This document shows positions 51,745 through 60,476 of a DNA stretch of 64,000 bases, piece after piece (position 1 is the stretch's first letter; the number at the start of each line of letters is the position of its first letter). The notes under the pieces were generated by a model that was not told where the DNA came from, did not search any database, and saw only the letters and a program-made list of their open reading frames with translations. A program made the translations under genes and the position numbers. The DNA lies in assembly GCF_029894425.1 (NCBI RefSeq), contig NZ_JARXYJ010000001.1:5022001-5086000 (forward strand), given 5' to 3'. This stretch comes from Streptomyces sp. SAI-127. Lineage in GTDB: Bacteria > Actinomycetota > Actinomycetes > Streptomycetales > Streptomycetaceae.

Positions 51745-52414
51745 AGAAGAAGACGGCCGTCATCCGCTTGTCCTCCAGCGTGCTGCCGGAGTAACCGGTC
51801 GCGCTGTGCACGAGGTTGGCGTTGTAGAGGAGCAGCCGGTTGTACCGGTGCGGCACCCGTACGTCCTCCTCGAAGGCGTCCGGCGCGACGAACCGGGTAC
51901 CGAGGGCCTCGACGAGGTTGTTGTGCGGGGCCTGCACCACGTTGCCGCCGAGCCGCCCGCCGGGCATGGCCTGCCGGTAGAAGCTGGTGCCGCAGTCCTT
52001 GGGGACGGCAGGATTGAGATACAGCACGGCGGCGTACCGGCACAGCGCCCGCGAGTCGGTGTGCGGCCGGGGCTCGCTCTCGCCCTCCCCCACGACCTGC
52101 ACGCAGTTGTGGTTGAGGGTGCCCCCGCCGGGCGCCCGCTGCACCCACAGCTCCCTGGCCCCGGTCGCCTGCTTCACCAGCCGTTCGACCCTCCCGAGCT
52201 CGGCTGGTTCGAGCCCCGGCATGGTCCGCAGCCCCGGCCAGGTCTCCGAGGTGTACGGATATCCCTTGACCCAGTCGTCCTTGGCGAGACAGCGTTCCCG
52301 TACGGCGTCGACGTCCGGGAGCACGTCGTCGATCACCCAGTAGTCGCGGCCCTTGGTGGGCTTGCGGTAGGGCAGGACGGGAAGCGGCCGCTGCGACCGC
52401 TGTGGCATGGACAT
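51734..52414 (-). CDS. DUF6445-like 2-oxoglutarate/Fe(II) oxygenase-fold protein
   Basis: A 226-residue protein. A jelly-roll oxygenase core is suggested by the HxD pair in RPHTDSRALCRYAAVLYLNP, the distal His in NANLVHSATGY and the Arg in DKRMTAVFFW. The cofactor-binding residues are thus in the right order for an iron/2-oxoglutarate enzyme. Early part: DYWVIDDVLPDVDAVRERCL. Substrate unknown; it stands alone. Start M1 or M3 cannot be separated. Confidence 0.7.
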   Translation of the reverse strand: MSMPQRSQRPLPVLPYRKPTKGRDYWVIDDVLPDVDAVRERCLAKDDWVKGYPYTSETWPGLRTMPGLEPAELGRVERLVKQATGARELWVQRAPGGGTLNHNCVQVVGEGESEPRPHTDSRALCRYAAVLYLNPAVPKDCGTSFYRQAMPGGRLGGNVVQAPHNNLVEALGTRFVAPDAFEEDVRVPHRYNRLLLYNANLVHSATGYSGSTLEDKRMTAVFFWMA

Positions 52415-52644
52415 GCAGCGAATCTAGGTCCGGGGTCCGTCAGGTCTCTCCCGCGATTTCGCCAGGACTTCCCCGCGAACCGGTCAACGAACGGTCAATC
52501 AGCGGCCACCGGCCTTTCCTGACGGCGCGTCTGTGAGCCCGGTCATCCTCCGGAAGGGGTGCTGAACAACTGCGGCCCCGTGCGCGTATTCCTGTGCGTC
52601 CGACCCGCCTACCGGCGGAAGACCCCTACCGGGCAGGAGGCACG

Positions 52645-53433
52645 GTGCCACTCTCGCGCAACGCGATGGGAACGCTGTTCGTGGGCGGAGCCCTCACACT
52701 GACCCTGGCGGCTCTCGCGTACCCGTCGATGCTGGGTGTCAGCCAGGCTGCGACCGCTCAGGACAGAATCATCGCCCAGACGCAGTGGGGGCCGTTGACG
52801 GAGCAGGACCGTGCCTTCGTGGTCGCTGTGCGCGCGGCGGGACTGTGGGAGTACCCGCTGGGCAAGGTCGCCCTGCAGAAGGGCACCACCGAGGAGGTGA
52901 AGGAAGCCGGAAGGCATCTCATCGACGGACACGCGGCGCTGGACGACGCCTGCCGCAAGATCGCCCCGATGCTCAACATCACCATCCCGAACGTGGCGAG
53001 CCCGCAGCAGGTCGGCTTCGTGAACACGATCGAGTCGAGTGACGGCCAGCAGTTCGACACGAACTTCGCCAACATCCTGCGGGTGACGCACGGCTCGATC
53101 TTCAACACGATCTCGAAGATCCGCTCGACCACCAAGAACTCACTGGTGCGGTCGCTGGCCGACATGGCCAACGACACGGTGCTCGACCACATGACGGTCA
53201 TGGAGAAGACCGGCTTCGTCAACTTCGACCAGGCCCTCTTCATGCAGACCACTCCGCCGAAGCTGCCCAAGGGCGACCTCACTCCGCCGGTCCCGCAGCC
53301 CGGCGCGCCGATGATCGTGCTCACCCCGCCGCCGAACCCGACCTCGACGCCGCTCGGCGTCCCCGGCGAGAACGCGAACGGCGCCACCCCGGCCGCGGGC
53401 GCGAACCCGTCGCCGACGCCGACCATCGGTTAG
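52645..53433 (+). CDS. Exported DUF4142 protein
   Basis: A 262-residue protein. An N-terminal helix (LFVGGALTLTLAALAYP) is followed by a DUF4142 domain (about 40-190): LTEQDRAFVVAVRAAGLWEYPLGKVALQKG, HLIDGHAALDDACRKIAPML, DTVLDHMTVMEKTGFVN. These ferritin-like helices carry conserved His and Glu residues. The C-terminal 60 residues are Pro/Thr-rich and probably span the wall. AGGAGG lies before the GTG at 52645; a GTG at 52594 is also in frame. Confidence 0.78.
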   Translation: MPLSRNAMGTLFVGGALTLTLAALAYPSMLGVSQAATAQDRIIAQTQWGPLTEQDRAFVVAVRAAGLWEYPLGKVALQKGTTEEVKEAGRHLIDGHAALDDACRKIAPMLNITIPNVASPQQVGFVNTIESSDGQQFDTNFANILRVTHGSIFNTISKIRSTTKNSLVRSLADMANDTVLDHMTVMEKTGFVNFDQALFMQTTPPKLPKGDLTPPVPQPGAPMIVLTPPPNPTSTPLGVPGENANGATPAAGANPSPTPTIG

Positions 53434-53435
53434 CC

Positions 53436-55097
53436 CTAGCCGAGCCAGGCAGTCGTGTCCGGTCCCAGCAGCCCGTCCTCCAGCGGGCTGCTGGTGAGCA
53501 GTACCTCCCCCGCCGGGAGCGGGACGGCCCGGTCCGACAGATTGGTGACGCACCGCCAGCCCTCGTGCCTGACGAAGTCCAGCACGTCGGCCGGGGAGGC
53601 GTCCGCCCAGGTGAGGTCCTCCCCCTGAAGGAGCTTGCGGCGCAGGCGCAGGGCGGTGCGGTACAGCTCCAGCGTGGAGCCCTCGACACCGTCCTGGGCC
53701 TCGACGGCGTACCCGGCGAACCACTCCGGCTGCGGCAACCAGGCACCACTGGCTCCGAAGCCGTACGACGGACCGCTCGTCGTCCACGGCAGCGGCACCC
53801 GGCATCCGTCGCGCCCCTTGCGGACCCGGCCCGTCTGCTCCCAGATCGGGTCCTGGAGCACCTCGAAGGGCAGGTCGGCGACCTCGGGCAGACCGAGTTC
53901 CTCGCCTTGGTAGACGTACGACGATCCCGGCAGCGCGAGCATGAGCAGCGTGGCCGCGCGAGCGCGTCGTAGGCCTTGGTGTCCGTCCACGGCGGGCGCG
54001 TGGCCGCCGGACAGCAGCCAGGCGTTCTCGTCGGTGCCCGGCGGGAGCACGAGGCGGGAGGCGTGCCGTACGACGTCGTGGTTGGAGAGCACCCAGGTGG
54101 CCGAGGCGTGGGCGGCGCGGGCGGTGGTGAGGGAGTCGGTGATGACCTGGCGCAGCTCGTCGGCGTCCCAGGCGGTCTGGAGGTACTCGAAGTTGAAGGC
54201 CTGGCCGAGTTCGTCCGCGCGGGCGTACAGCGCGCGGCGCGGGCCCGGGACCCAGGCCTCGGCGACGGCCATGCGGGGCGGGGTGTAGGAGTCGAGGATC
54301 GTGCGCCAGTCTCGGTAGATCTCGTGGACCTCGTCGCGGTCCCAGTAGGGGTGGCCGCCCGGCGGCAGGTGCCCCAGGGCCTCCTCCGCGACGCCGGGCA
54401 GGTCACCGAGGTCACGCAACGGCTCGGTCAGGTCCTTGGCCAGCGCGTGCGCCACGTCCACGCGGAAGCCGTCGACCCCGCGGTCGGACCAGAAGCGCAG
54501 GGTGGTGCGGAAGTCCTCGCGGACCTCGTCGTGCGACCAGTTGAGGTCGGGCTGCTCGGGGGCGAACAGATGCAGGTACCACTGCCCGTCCGGCACCCGC
54601 CGCCAGGCGCTGCCGCCGAAGACGGACTGCCAGTCGGTGGGCGGGAGTTCGCCGTGCGCGCCACGCCCGTCACGGAACACGTACCGCTCGCGCGCCGCGG
54701 ATCCGGGGCCGGCGGCGAGGGCCTCCTGGAACCAGACATGCTGGTGGGAGGTGTGGTTGGGGACGAGGTCGACGATCACCTTCAGCCCGAGCCGGTGCGC
54801 TTCGCCGACCATCGCGTCGAAGTCGTCGAGCGTCCCGAGGCGCGGGTCGACGTCCCGGTAGTCGGCGACGTCGTAGCCGCCGTCGGCGAGCTCGGAGGGG
54901 TAGAAGGGGCTCAGCCACAGGGCGTCGGCGCCGAGGGCGACCAGGTGCGTGAGGCGCTCGGTGACGCCCCTGATGTCCCCGAGGCCGTCACCGTCGGCGT
55001 CGGCGAAACTGCGGGGATAGACCTGGTAGACGACGGCCTGCCGCCACCAGTCGGGGTCCTTGCCGGAGAGGTCGGGCGTGGTGGTGCGGGCGGTCAC
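53436..55097 (-). CDS. Alpha-glucosidase, GH13 family (AglA-like)
   Basis: A 553-residue cytoplasmic GH13 enzyme that hydrolyses alpha-1,4-glucosidic bonds of maltose-type sugars. The start is VYQVYPRSFADADGDGLGDI. GH13 conserved regions are visible: DLVPNHTS, GFRVDVAH (nucleophile Asp), VAEAWV (acid/base Glu) and LSNHDVVRH (transition-state Asp). The typical alpha-glucosidase sequence after region IV is kept. No sugar-transport genes are adjacent, unlike the S. coelicolor agl or mal operons. The stop is three bases from the end of the DUF4142 gene on the other strand. Confidence 0.93.
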   Translation of the reverse strand: MTARTTTPDLSGKDPDWWRQAVVYQVYPRSFADADGDGLGDIRGVTERLTHLVALGADALWLSPFYPSELADGGYDVADYRDVDPRLGTLDDFDAMVGEAHRLGLKVIVDLVPNHTSHQHVWFQEALAAGPGSAARERYVFRDGRGAHGELPPTDWQSVFGGSAWRRVPDGQWYLHLFAPEQPDLNWSHDEVREDFRTTLRFWSDRGVDGFRVDVAHALAKDLTEPLRDLGDLPGVAEEALGHLPPGGHPYWDRDEVHEIYRDWRTILDSYTPPRMAVAEAWVPGPRRALYARADELGQAFNFEYLQTAWDADELRQVITDSLTTARAAHASATWVLSNHDVVRHASRLVLPPGTDENAWLLSGGHAPAVDGHQGLRRARAATLLMLALPGSSYVYQGEELGLPEVADLPFEVLQDPIWEQTGRVRKGRDGCRVPLPWTTSGPSYGFGASGAWLPQPEWFAGYAVEAQDGVEGSTLELYRTALRLRRKLLQGEDLTWADASPADVLDFVRHEGWRCVTNLSDRAVPLPAGEVLLTSSPLEDGLLGPDTTAWLG

Positions 55098-55273
55098 GCG
55101 GGCTCCTCTGCAATGCGTCCGTGCGGGAGATAAAGGGGATATCTGCCCACTCGCCAGAAACGTGAACCCGAGCTTATGCGGAGTGGAGCGTTCCCTGTGT
55201 GTCGAAATTGTGATGGCCCATGAACTGACCCTGCATCACCGCAGGTTGACAGCGTTCCACAAGGAGATCCACC

Positions 55274-55363
55274 ATGTGCGGACACTGTGGCGCATGTGAC
55301 CAATGGGCCCAGTGTTTTCTGAGACCACTCACTCTCATCTTGACGGGATACGTATGTCCATAG
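55274..55363 (+). CDS. Cys-rich 29-residue open frame overlapping the LAXTG gene start
   Basis: An ATG with an excellent AAGGAGATCCACC ribosome-binding site begins MCGHCGACDQWAQC and ends VCP at a TAG at 55361-55363, ten bases into the next gene. Five of 29 residues are Cys, in CxxCxxC spacing. The LAXTG gene has no comparable ribosome-binding site, so termination here could feed reinitiation at 55354. A leader-type control role or a tiny metal-binding peptide are both possible. Confidence 0.45.
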   Translation: MCGHCGACDQWAQCFLRPLTLILTGYVCP

Positions 55364-56301
55364 CGAGACGTGTCACCCTGCGGCGCCTGCTGGGGACGGG
55401 CGCCGCGACGCTCGCCTTCTCCGCTGCACTCGCCTCCGTCGCCTCGGCATCCGACTGCCCCGGCGGCAAGGGCTGGGAGGACGGCGGAAGCTACAAGCCC
55501 GGTACGGGCGCCGGCTCGAAGACCGAGACCGACCGCTGCGAGTTCTCCCTCGACGGCAAGAACTTCTTCGCCTCGGTCAAGGTCGACGACCTGAACCTGA
55601 AGCCGACCGACGACGGCAAGGTCCACGTCAAGGTCCGCGCGGCGGGCGACGCGTCCACCTGCACGGCCTCTCTCGCGTCCTACCGCGCGCACGGCCCGAC
55701 GTTCGCCACCTCCGGCGAGCAGGTCTTCCACGACTTCGACACCGTGACCGTCAAGGCCGGCGCCGTCGACTCCCTCGACATCTCGATCCCGGACGTCGGC
55801 TGCTACGCGCAGATCGACCTCTACCGGGGCAACACGAAGTTCGACGGCAAGCTGGACGCCAACGACGGCCTTCCGCACGGCGACCTCCCCAAGGGCCCGG
55901 ACCACCCGGTCATCAAGGACAAGCTGATCGCGGCCTGGAACGGCGGCACGAAGGACTGCACGGCCACCCCGCCGACAACGCCCCCGGCGACGCCTCCGGC
56001 CTCGGAGACCACGCCTCCGGCCTCGGAGTCGACCCCGCCGGCCTCCGAGTCCACCCCGCCGGCCTCCGAGAGCACGCCTCCCGCCTCGGAGACCCCGTCG
56101 ACGTCCACCCCGACCCCGTCGGCCTCGGAGTCCACGACGACTCCGGGTGCGCCCACCCCCAACGGTGGCGGCGGCGACAACCTCGCCGAGACGGGCGCCA
56201 GCAGCAACACCCCGCTGATCGCGGGCGGTGCGGCGGTGCTGCTCGCGGGTGGCGCGGGCATCGTGCTGGCCACGCGTCGCCGTAAGGCCTCGCGCGCCTG
56301 A
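55354..56301 (+). CDS. LAXTG cell-wall-anchored surface protein
   Basis: A 315-residue exported protein. After a twin-Arg-like signal region (RRVTLRRLLGTGAATLAF), residues about 35-205 form a globular domain (DCPGGKGWEDGGSYKPG, HDFDTVTVKAGAVDSLDISIPDVGCYAQIDLY) with paired Cys. A stalk of five TPPASE(S/T) heptads (55990-56094) follows, then the sorting signal LAETGASS, a hydrophobic helix and RRRK tail. LAXTG is the motif of class E sortases. Secretion by the Tat route is only suggested by the twin Arg. Confidence 0.9.
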   Translation: MSIARRVTLRRLLGTGAATLAFSAALASVASASDCPGGKGWEDGGSYKPGTGAGSKTETDRCEFSLDGKNFFASVKVDDLNLKPTDDGKVHVKVRAAGDASTCTASLASYRAHGPTFATSGEQVFHDFDTVTVKAGAVDSLDISIPDVGCYAQIDLYRGNTKFDGKLDANDGLPHGDLPKGPDHPVIKDKLIAAWNGGTKDCTATPPTTPPATPPASETTPPASESTPPASESTPPASESTPPASETPSTSTPTPSASESTTTPGAPTPNGGGGDNLAETGASSNTPLIAGGAAVLLAGGAGIVLATRRRKASRA

Positions 56302-56316
56302 CCCCTCTGACTGACG

Positions 56317-56349
56317 GGGCCGCCCCACCGTTCGCGGTGCGGGCGGCCC
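56317..56349. terminator. Terminator with TTCG tetraloop between convergent genes
   Basis: GGGCCGCCC/GGGCGGCCC and CACCG/CGGTG stems, with one bulged C, closed by a TTCG tetraloop and followed by CTTTCGGTT. It lies between the LAXTG gene and the reductase gene on the opposite strand. Confidence 0.85.
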
Positions 56350-56368
56350 TTTCGGTTGTCCGCGGCGC

Positions 56369-56944
56369 TCAGTGAAGGGTGGGCCGGTAGACGAGCTCCT
56401 GGATGTGACCGTCGAGCGTCCGGCTCTCCAGCAGCTCCAGGTCGAAGTCGGCCGCACCCTGGAAGACCGGGTCGAGGCCGGTCCGGCCGGTGATGACCGG
56501 GAAGAGCGTCACCTGCACGCGGTCGACCAGACCGGCGGCCATCAGCGCCCGGTTCATCGACAGGCTGCCGTGTGAACGCAACGGCACGTCGGACTCCTTC
56601 TTGAGCCGCGCGACGACATCGACGGCGTCGCCGCTCACGACGGTCGCGTCCGGCCAGTCGAGGGGGCCTTCCAGCGTCGTCGACACGACCGTCGTCGGCA
56701 GGTGCCTCATCCGGGTGACCCAGGGATCCCGCACATCGGAATCCTCGGTGCTCTCGGCCAGCATCTGCGCGAACGCCCGGTAGGTGGTGGCCCCGAAGAC
56801 CATCCGCTGCTCCTCGCGGTAGAGGGCGAGGCGGTGGTCGAGCAACTCGGTCCCTTGCTTGCCCCAGTAGCCGGTCCAGTCGCCGCCGGCGGCGGCGTAG
56901 CCGTCGAGACTGGAAAAGACGTCGAAGGTGTAGGTGGCGGTCAT
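56369..56944 (-). CDS. Dihydrofolate-reductase-like (RibD C-terminal domain) protein
   Basis: A 191-residue NADPH-binding protein of the RibD C-terminal family, distant relatives of dihydrofolate reductase and of pyrimidine reductase. Family marks are FDVFSSLDGYAAA, the nucleotide loop FGATTYRAFAQM, DVPLRSHGSLSMNRALMAAGLVDRVQVTLFPVITG and a C-terminal strand. GGAGAACGAC precedes the ATG at 56944. Upstream lies a small CCATC-type repeat (56965-56990). The substrate is unknown. Confidence 0.85.
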   Translation of the reverse strand: MTATYTFDVFSSLDGYAAAGGDWTGYWGKQGTELLDHRLALYREEQRMVFGATTYRAFAQMLAESTEDSDVRDPWVTRMRHLPTTVVSTTLEGPLDWPDATVVSGDAVDVVARLKKESDVPLRSHGSLSMNRALMAAGLVDRVQVTLFPVITGRTGLDPVFQGAADFDLELLESRTLDGHIQELVYRPTLH

Positions 56945-57096
56945 GTCGTTCTCCGGGCTTCTCGATGGGCTGCTGGATGGGCTGCTGGACGGGCTTCTCG
57001 GTTGAACTCCGTCGTCCGGTAGACCCGGCGCCTCTCCGGAACTCATCGCCGGGCCCGCCATGGCCCCATAAATCGAACACATGATTGAATCCAGGC

Positions 57097-57333
57097 ATGC
57101 GATCGTTCCCCGACGACCTCGCCCGGGCACAGCGTGAGTGGAGTGCCATCTACCACGAGCTCGCCGAGCGCCCCGGCCACACCGAGCTGCGCCGACGCCT
57201 GCACCGGCTGTCGGCCCAGGTGTTCTTCCATCCCCACTGGCAGCGAGGGCGCCCGCGCCCCGCCGAGTGGCGGCAACTGCGTGACCTGGGCCGGTCGGGC
57301 ATCGGGAACGTGAGCGAACGGTCCGAGCGATGA
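57097..57333 (+). CDS. Small Arg-rich protein of unknown function
   Basis: A 78-residue basic protein, helical: RSFPDDLARAQREWSAIYHELAERPGHTELRRRLHRLSAQVFFHP. It overlaps the next start in an ATGA. A TTG at 57085 is an alternative start. The pair with the next gene is probably co-translated. Not recognised. Confidence 0.6.
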   Translation: MRSFPDDLARAQREWSAIYHELAERPGHTELRRRLHRLSAQVFFHPHWQRGRPRPAEWRQLRDLGRSGIGNVSERSER

Positions 57334-57596
57334 CGGACCGAAGTGCGGGACCCTACGCCCCGGACGATCCTGAGGACATGTCCGGACCGATCCGCGTGAT
57401 CGTGCACCCCCCGTCCCCCACCGGCGGCCGCCGCGTACGCGTGGACGGCGAGATCCTCGGCCTCGCCCACAACCTGGCCGACGTCGCGGAGTTCCTCCGG
57501 CGGGCGGGCCTGGAGATGGACGCGGCGGAGGTGGCGCAGTCGCCGTGGATCGAGTGGAAGGGGGGTGGGCCGGAGCGGTGGGGGGTGGAGGGGTGA
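57330..57596 (+). CDS. Small protein of unknown function, coupled to the previous gene
   Basis: An 88-residue protein: SGPIRVIVHPPSPTGGRRVRVDGEILGLAHNLADVAEFLRRAGLEMD followed by DAAEVAQSPWIEWKGGG. The central part is a small beta-alpha unit. It starts within the stop of the gene at 57097, so the two form a translationally coupled pair. Not recognised. Confidence 0.65.
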   Translation: MTDRSAGPYAPDDPEDMSGPIRVIVHPPSPTGGRRVRVDGEILGLAHNLADVAEFLRRAGLEMDAAEVAQSPWIEWKGGGPERWGVEG

Positions 57597-57726
57597 GGCC
57601 GGTGACTGGTAGGAAGCGTTCAGGGCCCCGCGCCACCTCTTTGACAACCGCCAGCCAGGAATCAGGCATCGGGGCGGCAAGATCGAGTAAAAGGCGCTCG
57701 CGCAACCGTTCGCCTTCCCGGAGCTG

Positions 57727-58230
57727 ATCTGGTCTCCCTGGTCACGGTCCGGGTCGGCAGCGACGGCTACGTCGACCTCTACAACGCTCACGGCAACGTC
57801 GACCTCATCGCCGACGTACAGGGCTACCTCACCAACGTGCCCAGGACCGGCGCGCACCTGAGCGGTCTGTACCCCCTCACCACACCCGAGCGGGACCTGG
57901 ACACCCGCAACGGCACCGGCGTCCCCAAAGGCAAGGTCGCGCCGGGCAGCACCACGACCGTCACCCTGCGCCCCGCGAGTTGCCTGAACTACCGCGCCGG
58001 GCAGACCGTCTCCAACCTGGTGGTCACGCCCGTCTGCAGCGGCAAGATCGAGATCTACAACAGCGGCGGTCATGTCAACCTGATCGCGGACCTCCAGAGC
58101 CCCTACACCACAGGCGGAGGCCCGTTCGTACCGACCAGTCCCACCCGCTTCCTCGACACACGCAACGGCACGGGTGCCCCTGCCGAGCCGCTGGGTGCGG
58201 ACGGCACACTCACTGTGAACACCGGATACG
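57727..58230 (+). pseudogene. Fragment of a large surface protein with LDTRNGTG repeats
   Basis: About 165 codons of a longer protein, without start or stop. The repeat LDTRNGTG(V/A)P occurs twice, each followed by a beta segment (TTVTLRPASCLNYRAG, and LTVNTG), with IEIYNSGGHVNLIADLQ and VDLYNAHGNVDLIADVQGY between. This pattern is typical of Streptomyces surface or esterase-associated repeat proteins. Both ends run into unrelated sequence, so it is a remnant. Confidence 0.65.
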
Positions 58231-58354
58231 GGCAGAGCAAGGCCCGTCGACGCGTCGGCAGGCGAGCGGCGATGACTGCGGTGAGGTGTTGGTGGCCCTC
58301 GGCTCGTTCTTGAGCTAGTAGGTGCGGTGGTCTCACTTTGACGCGCGAGCTGGC
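58231..58354. other. Intergenic remnant, unassigned
   Basis: The minus strand encodes LLAQERAEGHQHLTAVIAAR in an open frame, which could be the tail of an unknown mobile or regulatory protein, but there is too little to identify. Nothing else was recognised between the surface fragment and the next gene. Confidence 0.3.
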
Positions 58355-58993
58355 TCAGTGGGACGCGAGGGCTGCCGAGATCATCATCGGGCCGACAACC
58401 AGCAGGGCAGATCGCTCTACAGAGAGCAGGGACCGGAGAGCGGAGAGGCCGCGGGGAAGTGGCTTGATGTCCAGGTCGGCCAGTGCCAGTCGGGTCACGC
58501 GTATCGGGTGGCTCTCGGGTGCGTCCTGCGGCCGCTCGATGGCGTACCGGCGTATGAGGCGATCCGCCTCGGGACTCTCGAAGCTCAAGCGGGTACCGGA
58601 GGTGTCGGTGATGATCAGGTACGTGGTGGCGCCGCCTCGATAGGCCTCTTTCCAGGTCCGCACGCTCCGTAGGTGGTGCAGGTCGATCGTGCGGTGCCCG
58701 GTCCAGGTTCGCGCGGTCAGGAACCGCGAGGCAGGGCCGTGTCTGTGCCAGGGCTTTCGTGCCACGCAGAGGTGAGGCAGGGCGCAGCAGCCGAACCCGG
58801 CGATGACGCCAGCCGTCATGAAGATCGGAGAAGGATCTGCCAACGGCGCCGCGAGCAATGCCGGTACCACCATGATCACTGCCAGCCCCATCACGATGCA
58901 GGCAACAGCCAAGCGAACACGTCGGCGTGACGCAGGCTTTGGGATGACGGAGGCGTCAGGAACGCCCGCGTGGGTCGGTTGGTGATCCGCCAT
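58355..58993 (-). CDS. Membrane protein of unknown function
   Basis: A 212-residue protein with two helices near the N terminus (LAVACIVMGLAVIMVVPALL, FMTAGVIAGFGCCALPH), then a PH-like cytoplasmic domain (RTIDLHHLRSVRTWKE, TYLIITDTSGTRLSFES) and a last hydrophobic stretch LLVVGPMMISAA. No clear ribosome-binding site precedes the chosen ATG. The PH-like part suggests membrane association, like bacterial bPH2 proteins. Function unknown. Confidence 0.65.
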   Translation of the reverse strand: MADHQPTHAGVPDASVIPKPASRRRVRLAVACIVMGLAVIMVVPALLAAPLADPSPIFMTAGVIAGFGCCALPHLCVARKPWHRHGPASRFLTARTWTGHRTIDLHHLRSVRTWKEAYRGGATTYLIITDTSGTRLSFESPEADRLIRRYAIERPQDAPESHPIRVTRLALADLDIKPLPRGLSALRSLLSVERSALLVVGPMMISAALASH

Positions 58994-59051
58994 GAAGGAA
59001 GAGTAGGGGCCCCGCCATTGACGGGGGTCAAGCATCTGCCAAAACCGGCGA

Positions 59052-59747
59052 TCAGCCGTGAATGGTGTTGAGGACGGAGGCAAGCTTTTCGGGTGCACTG
59101 ATCATTGCCATGTGACCGGTGTCGAGATCGATGACGTCGGGCCGAAGCAGCGCTATGGATCGCTGCTGGAGTTCCTCGACGTAGCACTGGTCCCGCGTGA
59201 GGTGCACGTAGGTCCGGGGGATTTCGCGTCGGTAGCCGCTGAGGTCCACTGTCTCGCTCAGCAGGGCGGCCGAATCGTCGGCAAGCCGGTCCAGGACGGA
59301 CGTGGTGGTCGCCTCGTCCATGTCGTTGCACAGCATTGCGGCGGCGCCCTCGCGGGTCTGGTGGTAGACGCCGTCGGCGATGGACTGCTCCACCAGATCC
59401 CGCACTTCGGGATCGATCTGGTCAAGGACCCGGGATCTGTCCGGCGGCACCACGGCCGACACGAGGACGACGTGGCGGATCCGGTTGGGTATGAGGTCCA
59501 AGACGCGCGGCATCGTGACTCCCGCGAAGGAGTGACCGACCAGTACGACGTCCCGCAGGTCCTTCGCCTCGACGTCCTCCCGGACCGCATCGGCGCAGTC
59601 GGCGAGAGTGACCGTGCCCAGGTCGACTCCGGCCCTGCTGCCGCGCCCGGGAAGATCGACTGCCAACGCTTCCGCACCGAGATGGGGGATCAGCTCGTCC
59701 CAGCAGTTCGCGCCGAAGCTTGCACCGTGGATGAGAACAAACGCCAT
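59052..59747 (-). CDS. Alpha/beta hydrolase
   Basis: A 231-residue esterase-like hydrolase. Nucleophile elbow VVLVGHSFAGVTM, N-terminal strand FVLIHGASFGANCWDEL with the oxyanion HGA, the acidic residue near RDQCYVEEL and the His in DTGHMAMISAPEKLA. GGAGGTCAACC precedes the ATG. It belongs to the small salicylate-esterase/hydroxynitrile-lyase-like group. Substrate unknown. Confidence 0.85.
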   Translation of the reverse strand: MAFVLIHGASFGANCWDELIPHLGAEALAVDLPGRGSRAGVDLGTVTLADCADAVREDVEAKDLRDVVLVGHSFAGVTMPRVLDLIPNRIRHVVLVSAVVPPDRSRVLDQIDPEVRDLVEQSIADGVYHQTREGAAAMLCNDMDEATTTSVLDRLADDSAALLSETVDLSGYRREIPRTYVHLTRDQCYVEELQQRSIALLRPDVIDLDTGHMAMISAPEKLASVLNTIHG

Positions 59748-59781
59748 GGTTGACCTCCTCGTCAATGACTTCAACCGAACC

Positions 59782-60300
59782 TTAAGTGAATTCAGTTTGG
59801 TTGTGGAGGTCTGCAGCAGAGCAAATAGGAGACGGGGCATGGATCGGTTGGGGTTGCTCACGCGGCGCATCGCACTTCCTCGGGAGGTCCAGTTCCGCCC
59901 ATACCGTCTTGCCGACCGTGAGCCTCTCCACCGCCCAACGACCCGCCAGCACACGGACGATGAGCAGCCCTCGGCCGAACTGGTCGTCGGGGTGGGGCGG
60001 CCGGGTGCCGGGGAGGCGTTCTCCTCTCGGGTCGGTCACCGCGATGCGGAGGGCGGTGGCGGTGAGGGTCGTCTCGACGCGGAAGAGGCGGTCTCGTAGG
60101 CAGCCGTGCAGCAGGGCGTTCGTGCACAACTCGCTTGCCACCAGGGCTGCGTCGCCGGCGAGGGCCGGATGGCCCCAGTCGACGGCGAGTCCGGCCACGT
60201 GCCTGCGGGCGAGGGGGATGCTGCGCGGGTACGGGGTGTAACTGACTTCGTCGTGGCGGTCGTAGGACTTGGGCGGGCGGGGAGGGCAGGCGTCGGTCAC
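59782..60300 (-). CDS. HATPase_c anti-sigma-type ATP-binding protein
   Basis: A 172-residue cytoplasmic protein with an RsbW-like ATPase fold: PLARRHVAGLAVDWG, the N box ALVASELCTNALLHG, and DDQFGRGLLIVRVLAGRWAVE. The N-terminal 20 residues are Pro-rich. GTG start at 60300 after GGAGGAACCC. It stands divergent to the XRE gene at 60477, the arrangement found many times in Streptomyces with an XRE regulator and a DUF397 gene. Confidence 0.88.
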   Translation of the reverse strand: MTDACPPRPPKSYDRHDEVSYTPYPRSIPLARRHVAGLAVDWGHPALAGDAALVASELCTNALLHGCLRDRLFRVETTLTATALRIAVTDPRGERLPGTRPPHPDDQFGRGLLIVRVLAGRWAVERLTVGKTVWAELDLPRKCDAPREQPQPIHAPSPICSAADLHNQTEFT

Positions 60301-60476
60301 GGGTTCCTCCGGGGGCTGGGAAGTCGGGGGTGGCTCCGCCGTGCGGGCAGCACGGTGCACTTCCGCCAACTGGTTTCGCTGAGCGAGCGGTCGAGTACTG
60401 ACGGTAGCCTCTAGGGAAATTGGGCAGAAATCGAACAGGGCAGAAATATTGCTGGCCTTACCTAAGGAGGGCACGC

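Noticed and set aside
55990..56094. Five 21-base repeats considered as a CRISPR-like or satellite array
   Set aside because: They are in frame and encode the TPPASE(S/T) stalk of the LAXTG protein, with codon-level variation.
58231..58336. LLAQERAEGHQHLTAVIAAR considered as a transposase tail
   Set aside because: Too short to assign, with no inverted repeats or other transposase motifs nearby.
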